64,000 nt of DNA from Bemisia tabaci (GCF_918797505.1 NC_092802.1:17381883-17445882), one strand, 5' to 3'; positions 42,140 through 53,103 are shown, numbered from the stretch's first letter. Notes: generated by a model from the letters alone, not told the origin. Program-made: numbers and translations.

Positions 42140-42391
42140 CTGCCGCGCTAAGTAAGAACGCCGTATGAGCATTTTTGAATTGCCAAATATCTTTCAATGA
42201 AACACTGATTATTGGGAGAGGTTATGATTATTTTTCTTTGAAACTTCCAGGAGCTTTAGATCAAAATACTGACAAAATTCTCTGAAAAATTGGAAGAAAA
42301 ATGTTCATAAGTTTACCAGGGAATTCGTGTTTTATCAAAGAAAATTTGGCAACGCCTGAAAGTACATACGGCGTTTTTCCTTAGCACGGCA
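42140..42391. repeat. Family C element, copy 8
   Basis: CTGCCGCGCTAAGTAAGAAC to TTTTTCCTTAGCACGGCA, full length. Confidence 0.9.
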
Positions 42392-42402
42392 TTGTTGGAC
42401 CG

Positions 42403-42690
42403 CGTAGCGGTTAGGACCCTCTTATCGACGGTGTAAGTCGGCAATCACATAACTCGGTGTGCTACGTCGCAAACTTCCTGTCATACTTCATTTTTTAAAC
42501 GGAAAACTACTCAACGGCAATTCTTTAAAACTGCCGTGATTCTTCTTCTCTGTGCGAAGAAAATTCTGCAAAAACTTCAAGAAATGATGTCAATTTGTTC
42601 TCCTCTAAAAAAATAACATAGAGGCGGAGATTTTCAGACACCTCAACGAGTTATGTGGTTGCCGACTTACTCCATCGTTATGTATTTGAA
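42403..42690. repeat. Repeat AA, copy 2 (palindromic)
   Basis: GACGGTGTAAGTCGGCAATC and ACATAACTCG at the left mirror CGAGTTATGTGGTTGCCGAC and TTACTCCATCG at the right. 42691-43155 holds no recognised feature. Confidence 0.55.
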
Positions 42691-43155
42691 CGTGAATTTT
42701 TTTACTTTCATAATCGATTTACAAAGGGCTTAACGGGGACAAAAGGAATCGGAGCTCGCGGCTCCGACGTAGAAAAAAAGGGACGATGACACGTTTATTT
42801 ACATGATATAAAGTTGAAGAAGCTCATAAAAAATGAAAATAAAACTTTCGAGGAGGAACGGAAGGAAACACTTTGGAAGTTCTCTCGACCTCGTTAAACT
42901 GCCGCCCGCCCTCGCGTTAGAGCTCGCGTAAAGCGGCTTCAGAAATGGCGAGGAAGAAGAACCACGCATCTGCAAGAGGTTTACCCTGAGGTTGAGTATG
43001 TTTTGCTCGGAAGGAGTGGCAGGCATGGCCTTGCAACGATACTCAGCAAACAAATTACCTCTGATGGAAAGCGGTAGCCTTGAATATATCGTGCGCATCA
43101 ATTTTTCGAGTGAGAACTGTGTAGTTTTTTTTTTTGGAGGTAGTATAAAGTCGAA

Positions 43156-43707
43156 TGGACCACTAGACAAGGTACGAATTTCAGCATTCTGATACATGGT
43201 TTTTTACTAAATTTCACGTAGAATACGACGCGCGTAAAGAAAATTACCGTAATCAACTCCTTCCAAAGATATTTAATGATTCTTGATGCGTGAATTCAAA
43301 CCACCCGCTCATGAAAACTCAATGCTCTGCGTGATTCACATCGTGCGCTAAACGTTATCATGACAGTCTCTACGATATTTAAATCTGGCAACCTCAATCT
43401 TGACGCTTTGGCTCAGCTGTAGCAAATTGCTTATAGATATTGAGCAACACACGGTGGGAAATGAACATTACTCGATTGAGAAGCTTGTTTAAACCGTTGT
43501 AGTGCGCGATTTGACTCACGTAGAGCTTTGAGTTTCTTGTCAGCGGGCAGTTCAAATTCCTCGTAACCAATGTGTAATAAAAACGTTAATATCTTCGTTA
43601 AAAGTTGGTTTCAGTAATTTTCGTCGTAAGAATCGTGTTTTACGTACAATTCTGGTTAAGAAACATGTATCAGAATGCTTAAATTCGTACCTTGTCTAGT
43701 GGTCCAT
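43156..43707. mobile_element. Family M foldback element, copy 2
   Basis: TGGACCACTAGACAAGGTAC to GTACCTTGTCTAGTGGTCCA, complete. Inside it GATTCTTGATGCGTGAATTC and CACCCGCTCATGAAAACTCA match copies 1 and 3. Confidence 0.9.
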
Positions 43708-44448
43708 TATTCTGTGATTTGTCGTAATGCGCCAGCCATTCGATGGCCAGAAGGGTTGACATGCTTTAATATTTATAGTTCCGTTTGGCAGAAATACGTC
43801 CATTTGATTGTAAAAGGATCAAAACCTGGTGGAATTTATGCTTATTGAGGCTGAAACGAAAATTATCCGTATCTGAGCTTGCGACGTTACAGTGACGATT
43901 TTTGAAAGTTGGGAGCATTGTTTTTTCCCCATTAAACTCTCTATGGCATGAATAAATTTTAGATCTCAGATCCTGGGGGGCACTAATCTTTTTTGTAGCT
44001 TACATAAAAAACACAGAGTACCAAATTTGTTTTCAAAATTTAAAATTTTCGGGTATCGGTCATTCGAAAAAACTGATGAAATAACTGATGAAAATTTGCC
44101 AAATTATGACACTGAGGAAAGATTAAATTTTTAAAAACCCCAAAAATTCGTTGTTACAAATTCGTATCGCTATGCTGTAGGGGGTTAAATGTATATAAGA
44201 CAATCGATTCTTGGTGAGGCAGCCTTTTTTCGCGTTTTTAATGTGCTCAGCGTGTTATACGCGTCATTTCCCTTTGAAACAGTGTGTTCGCAAGTCGAAA
44301 TTAGTTCATAGTTTAGTGACCGTTTCCATTTAATCATGTCTCTAGAAAATTTCCAGCTCTGCCTGGAGAGATCTCAAAAATTCCGAGCCAGGGTCACAAA
44401 CGCAAAAAGGAAGAGCACGCGTGTATCTGCGAGAGGTAGAGAAATTGG
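43708..44448. other. No feature recognised
   Basis: AT-rich DNA with no gene or repeat family that I can name. Confidence 0.4.
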
Positions 44449-44514
44449 AACGCCTTCAATAATTTGAATACGCAACACGGGCATCCATAGAGCACGTATA
44501 GTTGCATCAAGGCG
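44449..44514 (+). repeat. Motif R, copy 4
   Basis: AACGCCTTCAATAATT ... GCAACACGGGCATCCATAGA ... GCACGTATAGTTGCATCAAGG. Confidence 0.65.
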
Positions 44515-44674
44515 CTTGACAAGTCCCTCGCGAAACGCGGCTCGTCCTTTTGCATTTTTTTCGCTCGTCCACAAAATTATAAATTTCGTTTAAGGTGAAT
44601 CCTCAGCTATAGTTCCGAAAAATCTACCACGTCCGGCTCGACAAGGACTTTCACACCAAATTTATGGTGCGGAG

Positions 44675-45255
44675 TGGACCACTAGACAAGAAAAGGTACA
44701 AAATTAAACATTCTGCAACTGAGTAAGCGTGAATTTCGCGCTGGGATTTTTAACAGTGTAGGTTTATATGGCAGATCGATCGATTTATCGCAAAACACGC
44801 CACGCCACCGGTTAATATCTTAGTTAGGAGTCAATTTCAGTAATTTTTGATGGGAGAATACGTTTCACGCGAAATTCTAGTTCAAAAACATGTAACAGAG
44901 TGCTTAAATTCATACCTTGTCTAGTGGTCCTTTTCTAAAATATATTTCTCCCCAAAAGACGGAGTCGAGCAGTGGCGTGGCGTGCTTTTCGATGTATCGA
45001 TTGTTATGCCATTTAAACCTATGGGAAAGAATCGATCATTAATGTGTTCGCTGCGAACACCCAGTTTATCGATCCTTTTCTATAGGTTTCAATGGCATAA
45101 CAATCGATATATCGAAAAGCACGCCACGCCACTGGTTAATATCTTAGTTAGGAGTCAATTTCAGTAATTTTTGATGAGAGAATACGTTTCACGCGAAATT
45201 CTGGTTCAAAAACATGTAACAGAGTGCTTAAATTCATACCTTGTCTAGTGGTCCA
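44675..45255. repeat. Rearranged M/A region with tandem duplication
   Basis: A short M copy (44675-44932) holds a half A element (about 44759-44811, ending CACGCCACGCCACCGG). The segment GTTAATATCTTAGTTAGGAG to the M right end and on to GACGGAGTcGAGCA is then repeated at 45135-45297, after a complete A element at 44970. The repeated unit of about 325 bp implies a tandem duplication of (A end + M tail). Confidence 0.7.
44970..45134. mobile_element. Family A hAT-like MITE, copy 8
   Basis: CAGTGGCGTGGCGTGCTTTT to GCACGCCACGCCACTG, with central GTGTTCGCTGCGAACAC. Confidence 0.9.
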
Positions 45256-45683
45256 TTTCTAAAATATATTTCTCCCCCAAAAACGGAGTTGAGCAAAAGG
45301 CCAAGGTCGCACCGGAAGATTCTCCGAAGCGCGGTTTACAGATACGACCGTTCGGATGTTTCAGCGCGGTGATAAATCCGTCGCCGCACTGTAGTAAAAG
45401 CGTAACTCCATTCCTCCGCGTTCCCCGAAGATCATGGAGTTATGCGAAGGACCGGACCGTCTCCAAGTTCGCGCTACGCCGGTTCGCGAGCGGAGCGACG
45501 GATTGACGTTGATACTCGATGAGTTTCCTCCGGTTTAATTTTTCAACGCCCCGAATCCAGCAGCTGCTACTTATTTTTTGAAACGTAGACGGGGGAGGGG
45601 GTGGGGGTTGGGCGTGATTACTCATGTGCCGTTACGCGGAGTGCAGATTCGCACGTTTCAAGCAGCGCTGTCGGGTTTTGCTC
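45256..45683. other. No feature recognised
   Basis: GC-richer than its neighbours, with a G-rich run at 45588-45610. No gene or repeat family identified. Confidence 0.4.
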
Positions 45684-45859
45684 TTGGTTCAATATGAATG
45701 GAGAATACACTACATAATACACGGAGATAAAAACCTCGTGCGTGGGATCCGAAGTTTAGGTCATATGAACGTATTTCTATCAAACGGAACTAAGCGCCAA
45801 TTTGGATTCCTTTTGAGGAATTCAGAATCACGGATAGCGCGTGCTGTCAAACGGACCTA

Positions 45860-46273
45860 CACTGAAAAAAAATTCTCGGCGTTTTTACCAAGGTCATTTG
45901 GTACCTTTACCATCTCACTTTTTTTACCAATTATTGGTAATTTTACCAAGACAGACTGGTAAGCTTACCTAAAAACCGGTATTTTTACTGTTTTTTTAGG
46001 TAAGAATACCACTTTTATTGATAATCAATTCCCGGTAACTTTGCCATTTTATCTCGGTTATTCTACCACAGTCGATGAAAAATATTGGCGTTTTTACCAA
46101 GGTCCAGTAAAATTACCGAGCAAGTTCAATAATTTTACCGATATTTCTCGGTAAAATTACCAATTCCATAAATGATAATTTTACCAAGAAAAAACTGGGA
46201 TCAAATAGAACCCTGAATTCTTGGTAATTTTACCCTTTTCTTAGTAAATACACCGAGATTTTTTTTTTCAGTG
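45860..46273 (+). mobile_element. Family I element, copy 3
   Basis: CACTGAAAAAAAATTCTCGG to CACCGAGATTTTTTTTTCAGTG with GGTAAAATTACC motifs throughout. Confidence 0.9.
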
Positions 46274-46451
46274 TGTTGGTTCAATATGAATGTAGAATGC
46301 ACTACATAATACACGGAGATAAAAACCTCGTGCGTGGGATCCGAAGTTTAGGTCGTATGAACGTATTTCTATCAAACGGAACTAAGCGCCAATTTGGGTT
46401 CCTTTTGAGGAATTTAGAATCACGGATAGCGCGTGCTGTCAAACGGACCTA

Positions 46452-46867
46452 CACTGAAAAAAAATTCTCGGCGTTTTTACCAAGGTCCGTTGGTACCTTT
46501 ACCATCTCACTTTTTTTTACCAATTATTGGTAATTTTACCAAGACAGACTGGTAAGCTTACCTAAAAACCGGTATTTTTACTGTTTTTTTAGGTAAGAAT
46601 ACCACTTTTATTGGTAATCGATTTCTCGGTAACTTTGCCATTTTATCTCGGTAATTCTACCACAGTCGATGAAAAATATTGGCGTTTTTACCAAGGTCTA
46701 GTAAAATTACCGAGAAAGTTCAATAATTTTACCGATATTTCTCGGTAAAATTACCAATTCCATAATTGATAATTTTACCAAGAAAAAACTGGGATCAAAT
46801 AGAACCCTGAATTCTTGGTAATTTTACCCTTTTCTTAGTAAATACACCGAGATTTTTTTTTTCAGTG
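46452..46867 (+). mobile_element. Family I element, copy 4
   Basis: Nearly identical to copy 3 in sequence and in flanks, as expected if both came from one local duplication. Confidence 0.9.
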
Positions 46868-46889
46868 TGTTGGTTCAATATGAATGGAG

Positions 46890-47480
46890 AATGCACTACA
46901 TAATACACGGAGACAAAAACCTCGTGCGTGGGATCCGAAGTTTAGGTCGTATGAACGTATTTCTATCAAACGGAACTAAGCGCCAATTTGGGTTCCTTTT
47001 GAGGAATTTAGAATCACGGATAGCGCGTGCTGTCAAAAGGACCTAAGCGCCATGGAAAAGCATTGCAAGTATAGGACGGAATAAGCCGGACGGCCGGACG
47101 CCCTATTCCGCCGCCAATCCAAGCCCCCCTCTACCTTCCTCACTCAACCTATGGCGCTTAGGTCCGTTCGATAGAAATACGTCCATATAGATCTCGGAAG
47201 TTTTCAGATTGAGCATCTGAACACTTAAGGTCTAGCTGTCGAGGTTCGGATCACACATCTGAAACTTCAGTTCTTACATCTGTAGTACTTAAGATGTGAG
47301 AACCGAAGTTTTTCGGATGTGAAAACCGAAGTACTTCAGATGTAAGAACTGAAGTTTCAGACGTGTGATCCAAACCTCAGCAGCTGGACCTTAAGTGTTC
47401 GGATGCTCAATCCGAAAACTTCAGAGATCCATATGATCTAAACTTTGGGTCCCACGCACGAGGTTTTTTTCTCGAACTTA
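46890..47480. repeat. Foldback K
   Basis: AAAACCTCGTGCGTGGGATC and CGAAGTTTAGG (46916-46945) are mirrored by CTAAACTTTGGGTCCCACGC and ACGAGG near 47440-47463. An inner pair is AGATTGAGCATCTGAACACT, mirrored by AAGTGTTCGGATGCTCAATC, around 47200-47420, with ACTTCAG/CTGAAGT words at the centre. Confidence 0.7.
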
Positions 47481-48287
47481 CACCGTCGAGTTGGGTCTGT
47501 CGACGTTGGACCACGAAAGCCCTGTAAGAAGGCTATAATTGATGAACCAATTACAGAGCGGCACAGATATGGCAATACTCTCTCGCATAAAATATGCCCG
47601 TACTCTATAAATGGTCGCTGAGAATGGTATTTTGAACGATGCGCGCACGCGCAAGGAAAAATAGTAGAGAACTCGTTAGTGCTTAAAAAGCTACGTTAAA
47701 GCGAACGTATCTCCTATGCTTTCATACAACAGACCTTGAATTGTATGAACGCACAGGGGATGCGTCTGATCACGTGCAATCTACACCGGTAAAATAGCAC
47801 AAAAACCACGTCACGCACATTAGAACTATCTGAAGTTCACTCTTTTGCGCACAATTTTCTCAATTTACATTCCACATGATCGACTTTGACGTCAATGAAC
47901 GTTCGTTGACGCCCGACGAAGCTCTTACATGCACAGGCGAGAGAATTAAGGTCTTAATTGCGCATACGTCATGAAAACTTACTGAGGGGGGCATGATAGA
48001 TACGTCTAGACCACCTTTATTGAGAAAGTATCGCCATTCTTGGGTCAAATTGACAAATTTCTGCCAAACGGAACTATTTGCATTAAGCCATGAGCCCTGA
48101 GACCCATAAGTATATATGCATAACAGGGCTCACGTCATGATGCACATAGTTTCGTTTGGCAGAAATACATCCAAATGGAGATCCTTAGGATGAAAAAAAG
48201 ACGAACCTTGGTGGAAGAAGGTTTTTGCCAACCTTTGCCGATTATTATATGCTGATTGTGCTATACCAGTAATAATACCGAACTAAT
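47481..48287. other. No gene recognised; short GAGCCCTG palindrome at 48093-48136
   Basis: CATGAGCCCTGAGACCCAT and ACAGGGCTCACGTCATG flank the short palindromic stretch TATATATGCATA. Otherwise nothing identified. Confidence 0.4.
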
Positions 48288-48390
48288 TGATGCGATCTAT
48301 CGCATGTCGTTTTGACACAAAATATGGCGTCCATCGAATCACCTTAAAAGGCAGATCATTCGATATATCGCAAAGCACGCCACGCCACTG
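48288..48390. repeat. W fragment followed by an A half-element
   Basis: GCATGTCGTTTTGACACAAA with CCATCGAATCACCTTA is the W right end. From 48349, GATATATCGCAAAGCACGCC and ACGCCACTG form the right end of an A element. Confidence 0.7.
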
Positions 48391-48397
48391 ATACCTA

Positions 48398-48615
48398 CAC
48401 TGGAAAAAAAACACATTGGATCTAGAGTCCGGACTCTTAAAAACTTCGACAAGAAAAAATACTCTTGATTCAATCGGATTTTAGCTTAAATCAAGAACCA
48501 AGCCTCTTAATTTGAGCGGATTTCCTTTTGATTTTAGCAAAAATCTGATTGAATCAAGAGTATTTTTGCTTGTCAATGTTCTCAAGAGTCTAGACTCTAG
48601 ATTTTTTTTCCAGTG
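48398..48615. mobile_element. Family L palindromic element, copy 2
   Basis: CACTGGAAAAAAAACACATT to TTTTTTTTCCAGTG, largely self-complementary. It ends 8 nt from the stop codon of the orphan coding frame on the minus strand. Confidence 0.88.
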
Positions 48616-48623
48616 TACTGTTT

Positions 48624-49157
48624 TTAGACTTCACCCCGTGAGGACCGCGAGTTGGGCGAAAGACGAACGGAGGGAGATGATTTGGAACGGCTGTGGGAGG
48701 GAGAGAGAGTGGGGCTTGACGCATTTTTGTGTCTGGTGGAAGCTCTCCTGCGATTGGGGGAAGAGGTCGATCTACGTCGTGTAGGGGATGTGCTTTGGAC
48801 GGAGGAGTCACTGAACGAACCGGAATTGAACCAAACGTAAGAGGAGTCCGAGTCACTCGAGGTTTGGGATTCGAGGCGTCGGCGCTGGTCTTGAGCGGAG
48901 GGTGGGTCGACTTGTCGGTCGAGGGGTGCTAATTCTGCCGGAATCTTGTGCTTGTCGTAGAGCGTAAACTCTTTGGTGTTCACCTTGGAGTTCGAGTTGA
49001 AGGGGGCGTATAGAGGACAGTCGTCGCTCATCCAATTATAGGAGAGGTCCCACCATCGTCCGTAGGTCTTGCCGTACTTCAGGTAATCCACGTAGTGGCG
49101 GCAGTTGCAGCGAATTATCCGGTAGCGGAACTTCCTGTCAATGAATTGATGGTCGCA
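48624..49157 (-). CDS. Orphan exon candidate: unrecognised protein with Ser/Arg-rich tail
   Basis: Minus-strand frame closed upstream by TAA (49158-49160) and downstream by TAA (48624-48626), about 177 codons. Because there is no early ATG, I read it as a 3' exon. A possible acceptor is TTGACAG/GAAG at 49137, which would start the exon at KFRYRIIRCNCRHYVDYLKY. Codon use strongly prefers C or G at third positions, unlike the AT-rich surroundings. The peptide has an aromatic-rich N-terminal part (GKTYGRWWDLSYNWMSDDCP), a charged middle (TKEFTLYDKHKIPAELAPLD) and a low-complexity Ser/Pro/Arg tail (SPTRRRSTSSPNRRRAS). I recognise no domain. No partner exon could be linked with confidence; the exon-like stretch at 51102 is a candidate but its phase does not fit a simple join. 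An L element follows the stop directly. Confidence 0.5.
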   Translation of the reverse strand, partial: CDHQFIDRKFRYRIIRCNCRHYVDYLKYGKTYGRWWDLSYNWMSDDCPLYAPFNSNSKVNTKEFTLYDKHKIPAELAPLDRQVDPPSAQDQRRRLESQTSSDSDSSYVWFNSGSFSDSSVQSTSPTRRRSTSSPNRRRASTRHKNASSPTLSPSHSRSKSSPSVRLSPNSRSSRGEV

Positions 49158-49213
49158 TTACGTACCGCGCGTGTCACATGCTGTGCTCCTTCGACTTGAG
49201 GAAGCAACCGTTA

Positions 49214-49948
49214 CACAGTGGATCAGTTAATAGGAGAGGTCGGACGAAATTTGGAAACTTTAAATGCTCATAATGGAGATGTTGCATGTGTGAGGAATTT
49301 GCGACTTGTCTAATGACTCTAATGTAAAAGTTCGCAAGAAACACGATGGTGCCACTGGTTTTCTCTGAAATCAACTCCCAAGCTCAGAAAAAGCTCTCAA
49401 GTTGAGGCCAAATGGAGGGGATTTCCCACGATATCCTGAGAGTCCACCTCTACACCAAGACAAACTCTCCATGCAAAGATAGGGAGAAAATACATTAGCA
49501 GGGAAGCCGTGTTTTCAGTTTTAGAGTCCCCAAATAAGGTGGCAGCCCTGTCAATGTATTTGTTTCCTATCTTTGCATGGAGAGATCGTCTTGATGTAGA
49601 GGTGGACTCTCAGGATAGCGTGGGATATCCCCTCCATTTTGGCCTCAACTTGAGAGCTTTTTCTGAGCTTGGGAGTTGATTTCAGAGAAAACTAGTGGCA
49701 CCATCGTGTTTCTCGCGAACTTTTACATAAGAATCAACAGTTAAATCGCAAATTCCTCACACATGCAACATCTCCATTCCGTGTCTACACAAATTTGAGG
49801 TTCTGAAAGTGGTTCCATTAGTTTCCTCGTGAAATTTTTCGCTAGAAGCATTCTTTAAAATTTGAAATATAACGAAGTAAACATCAAATTTTGAAGTTTC
49901 AGTCAAACATTTCATGTCCGACGTCTCTGATTGACTCGATCCACTGTG
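49214..49948. repeat. Family G element, copy 3, containing an H element
   Basis: CACAGTGGATCAGTTAATAG with GAGGTCGGACGAAATTTGG at the left; GTCCGACGTCTCTGATTGAC with TCGATCCACTGTG at the right. The middle is replaced by a whole H copy. Confidence 0.8.
49273..49778. mobile_element. Family H foldback element, copy 2
   Basis: AATGGAGATGTTGCATGTGT mirrored by ACATGCAACATCTCCATT; the interior matches copy 1 closely (CTCTCCATGCAAAGATAGGG). Confidence 0.88.
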
Positions 49949-50300
49949 CGCCATTGAGATGAACCCTGCCTTCCGCATGACTCCGTACTTCTCAAGGCTC
50001 ATCAAAATGGGGGTCAGTGGACATAGTTAATGAGGAAGTGTTTTTTTCTTTTCTTTTTCTCATTAAATTTAGTGGCATAATTAGTTTCATACAAAATTTA
50101 CGGCCTTCCATAACTTTAGGTCGAGAAGCTCCCCATAACGAGTCAAACATTAATAAGGAAAACCTCTCAATTTCTTTACTAAAGTTAGAATCGTAGTGTT
50201 AAGCCGCAGAATGACAAAAAAATTGAAAAATACATGGTAGCACATGGTTGAGAAGGAATTAGGGATAAAGTGTGTTATTTTTCAGGTATTAGCATGACCA

Positions 50301-50703
50301 CACATTGAAGCGAATCGATAGGAGAATCTGACAAAATCTGGAAACTTGGAAAGCTTACATTTTCGAAAATATGAAACGAAAAAGTTTAAGAGTGGTTCCA
50401 TAGGTTATTGCGCGAAACATTCTTTCAGAAACACCCCTTGAAATTGAATTTGTATGTACGTTTGTAAAAATTCAAGTTCAAGGGGTGTCCGGAAGGAAAA
50501 TTGAATAAAAAAAACCAATGGAACCACTTCTAAACTTTTCTGCTTCATATTTTCGAAAATGTATATGCTTTCCAAGTTTCCAGAGTTTGTCCGACTTATC
50601 CTACATCAAATTACAAATCTAAATTTGTATAAAGTACATCGAAATTTGAAATTTTAGCCAAAATTACATGCTCGAACTCCTCTATTTGCTCGCTCTACGG
50701 TGG
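50301..50703. repeat. Family G-like element with internal palindrome
   Basis: A left end with CGAATCGATAGGAGAATCTG and GGAAACTTGGAAAGC, mirrored by GCTTTCCAAGTTTCCAGAG. Inner arms AAACACCCCTTGAAaTTGAA and TTCAAGTTCAAGGGGTGTCC. The right end CGCTCTACGGTGGCC is degenerate. Confidence 0.55.
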
Positions 50704-50722
50704 CCCGTAGCTCCATGGCGAG

Positions 50723-50954
50723 CACTGGAAAAAAAACACATTGGATCTCGAGTCCAGACTCTTGAAAACATTGACAAGAAAAAATACTCTTGATTCAATC
50801 GGATTTTTGCTTGAATCAAAAAAAAATCCGGTTAAATTAAGAGGCTTGGATCTTGATTTTAGCTAGATTCTGATTGAATCAAGAACACTTTTTCTTGTCG
50901 ATGTTTTTAAGAGTCTGGACTCTAGATCCAATGTGTTTTTTTTTTTCCCCAGCG
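50723..50954. mobile_element. Family L palindromic element, copy 3
   Basis: CACTGGAAAAAAAACACATT to TTTTTTTTTTCCCCAGCG; arms as in copies 1 and 2. Confidence 0.88.
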
Positions 50955-51101
50955 AGGGGTTTTTGTAAACAGGTTCAACCCTAAGGAGCAAAATGTGAAT
51001 TTTCGTTCATTAGCCCTGAGTCATTAAAGCGATCAATTCTTTACAATAGCCCCATTATAATAAAACAATTTAATTCGAGTACATACATTCCAATCATCCG
51101 T

Positions 51102-51344
51102 TTAGCGAGCGCTATTGCTGTCTCGGTATCGACTACCGTTCTCCTCTGATTCGTTTCGAACCAAATCGGGCGTCTCGGTAAGGAGAGTATGATGAAGCCA
51201 TTCTGGCGTTGTCGTGTGCAAGTCTTCGTCTGGCAGGATGTTGAAGAAAGAGTCTGATGTCATGGCGTAAAAGGAGTGCTTTGGTCCTGCGTTCTTGATG
51301 AGGCAATTGCTTTCTATCAAGAATGGCTCGACGTATATGGCCCC
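51102..51344 (-). CDS. Orphan exon candidate, unrecognised protein
   Basis: Minus-strand frame of about 80 codons, closed by TAA on both sides, beginning GAIYVEPFLIESNCLIKNAG and continuing KHSFYAMTSDSFFNILPDED, then EWLHHTLLTETPDLVRNESE. Codon use and peptide composition look like a real protein. A possible acceptor is GGTTAAG/GGGCC near 51346, after a CT-rich stretch. The frame could end at its stop or be spliced at AACG/GTAGTC. No known domain recognised; it may belong with the frame at 48624-49157 or be a gene fragment carried by a transposon. Confidence 0.35.
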   Translation of the reverse strand, partial: GAIYVEPFLIESNCLIKNAGPKHSFYAMTSDSFFNILPDEDLHTTTPEWLHHTLLTETPDLVRNESEENGSRYRDSNSAR

Positions 51345-51467
51345 TTAACCAGAAGAGGCCCCGAAGTCGCCTCCAAGACTGGGAGCATAATTCCGAGTAG
51401 ACAGAGAGTAAGATCTAGAGACACATGAAACATGGATTACTTGTGCTTTATTGTGTAAGGTTAGACT

Positions 51468-51748
51468 AGGCTGATTGTTGAAATTGATAGACAAAGGAAT
51501 AGACAAAAAAGACAAAAAGGATACAGAGGGATCCTATTGGTGGAAGCGGGTGGTTGCGATGGACAAAGAACGTAGGTATTAGACGAACTAACGAGAGATA
51601 TCCACTATCAAGAGACCCGATAGTAAGTCCATCATTTACCCCCTTACTCTATAAGAACCACCCTTTTCAACCAATAGGATAGCTCTATGCTCCTTATGTC
51701 TTCTTTGTCTATAGTTTTGTTTATTAATTTCAATAATCGCCCCGCTGG
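51468..51748. repeat. Family O palindromic element, copy 3
   Basis: GGCTGATTGTTGAAATTGAT to TTAATTTCAATAATCGCCCC, with GGATCCTATTGGTGGAAGCG and CAACCAATAGGATAGC inside. Confidence 0.85.
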
Positions 51749-51750
51749 TC

Positions 51751-51900
51751 TGCGGGCTGATTGCTCAAATTGACAGACAAGGCTATAGACAAAGCGATAG
51801 ATAAATTTAAAGACACAGCCGTGGATAAAGCTACAGGCATAGCAATGGACAAAGTTGTAGATAAAGCGTCAGACAAAGTCATAGACAAATCGATATAACA
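51751..51900 (+). repeat. 12-nt degenerate repeat array beside the O element
   Basis: Starts with an O-type left end (TGCGGGCTGATTGCTCAAAT) and then reads GCTATAGACAAA, GCGATAGATAAA, AGCTACAGGCAT, AGCAATGGACAAA, GTTGTAGATAAA, GCGTCAGACAAA, GTCATAGACAAA: an approximately 12-nt period of (A/T)AGACAAAGC. It looks like expansion of the subterminal GATAGACAAAGC box of O. Confidence 0.7.
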
Positions 51901-52844
51901 ACGTAAACCAGGGGGAAAAGGCGCGTTGACACGGGCGGTTGTTACAGACTAGGGGGAAACTTAAAATCCATGGCCAAATCCATTATCACTATAATTCAGA
52001 CCGTACATCACAACGATTCTCGTAGGCATGCTATCATTTGAGCAGATCACCTAACAGAAATCGGTGACAATGGTTCAGGAAAACGCAGTGGCATACTGAC
52101 CGGTAGGTTTCCACGGTTATGTGACCCGAACTTTACGTATAATCGCGAAAAGAGATTTTTTCGGCAACTTTTTGAACCTACCTCATCTTTATTTACTTTC
52201 TTTGCTCACGAAAAAAAGAAAAATCGTACTTACGGAACATGCTGCACAGCTATCAACTCTGCAAGAATACATAAACTGTGAGGAGAGAGGTAGCTCTTTC
52301 CGTGAAAAATGCCGCATTTGATGGTCCTCACTCGCTTTGCACACTTTTTCTCCTATATCACTCATCATAAAAAGTATGTCAGACTGACGCACGCAAGTGC
52401 GCAATTAAGCTACCATATATTCAGGTAAACTGCCATTTTACTGTGTTAAAATGGTAGGAAAATGAAGCAATTAAAATTCCTTAAACACGCACAAAAACAC
52501 GGAATTTGCTCCTCACATTGAAAAACACTTGTTACATGTGTATAATGTTATTGGTGGATACTTCATACTAAAAATCGTCAAGTTGTAACACAACTGAGGC
52601 AGACCCAACTTATTTTTTGAGTAATTAACGATCTGATGTACAGTTTTGAAGGTACAGACTAGAAATATTAAAAAAATGTACCCGCTTTGAATTTTATTTC
52701 GATTAATAACCTCTACACTTGCTGGATAGACACTCGCTGAACAGACATCAGTGACTTTACTCGCAGTTACCCTAACGGATGTCATCCACTTGGAACATCC
52801 AGTTGGTGTGAGAGAGGTAAAAGCATGTAACAAAAGAACTCCAT
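51901..52844. other. No feature recognised
   Basis: Mixed composition; no gene or repeat family identified. Confidence 0.4.
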
Positions 52845-53103
52845 GCTGCCATGCCAATAAAAAAAACTTCGTACAAATATTTGAATGTTACCAAATTTTC
52901 CTAGGTAATATATATTCGTTCTTGAGGAAACTTATGAATTTTATATTTTTTTACATTTTTAGGTACCTTAGATTAAATTATGAAATCAATTTTGTAAGAA
53001 ATTCAAAGTAAAAATATACACACTTTTTCGAGGGAATACGAGTTTTATCATTACAAATTTGGCAACGTCTGAATGCCTGTACGGCGATATCCCTCAGAAA
53101 GGC
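52845..53103. repeat. Family C element, copy 9 (decayed)
   Basis: CTGCCATGCCAATAAAAAAA, GTTACCAAATTTTCC, ACAAATTTGGCAACG and CTGTACGGCG; the right end is degraded. Confidence 0.7.

Larger units (their letters stand above)
45684..47042 (+). repeat. Tandem array: three copies of a 170-nt flank alternating with two I elements
   Basis: The segment starting TTGGTTCAATATGAAT and ending GTGCTGTCAAAnGGACCTA occurs at 45684, 46276 and 46870. The spacings of 592 and 594 nt each include one complete I element. Within the flank, ACGGAGATAAAAACCTCGTG and TCAAACGGAACTAAGCGCCA are conserved in all three. Confidence 0.88.
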
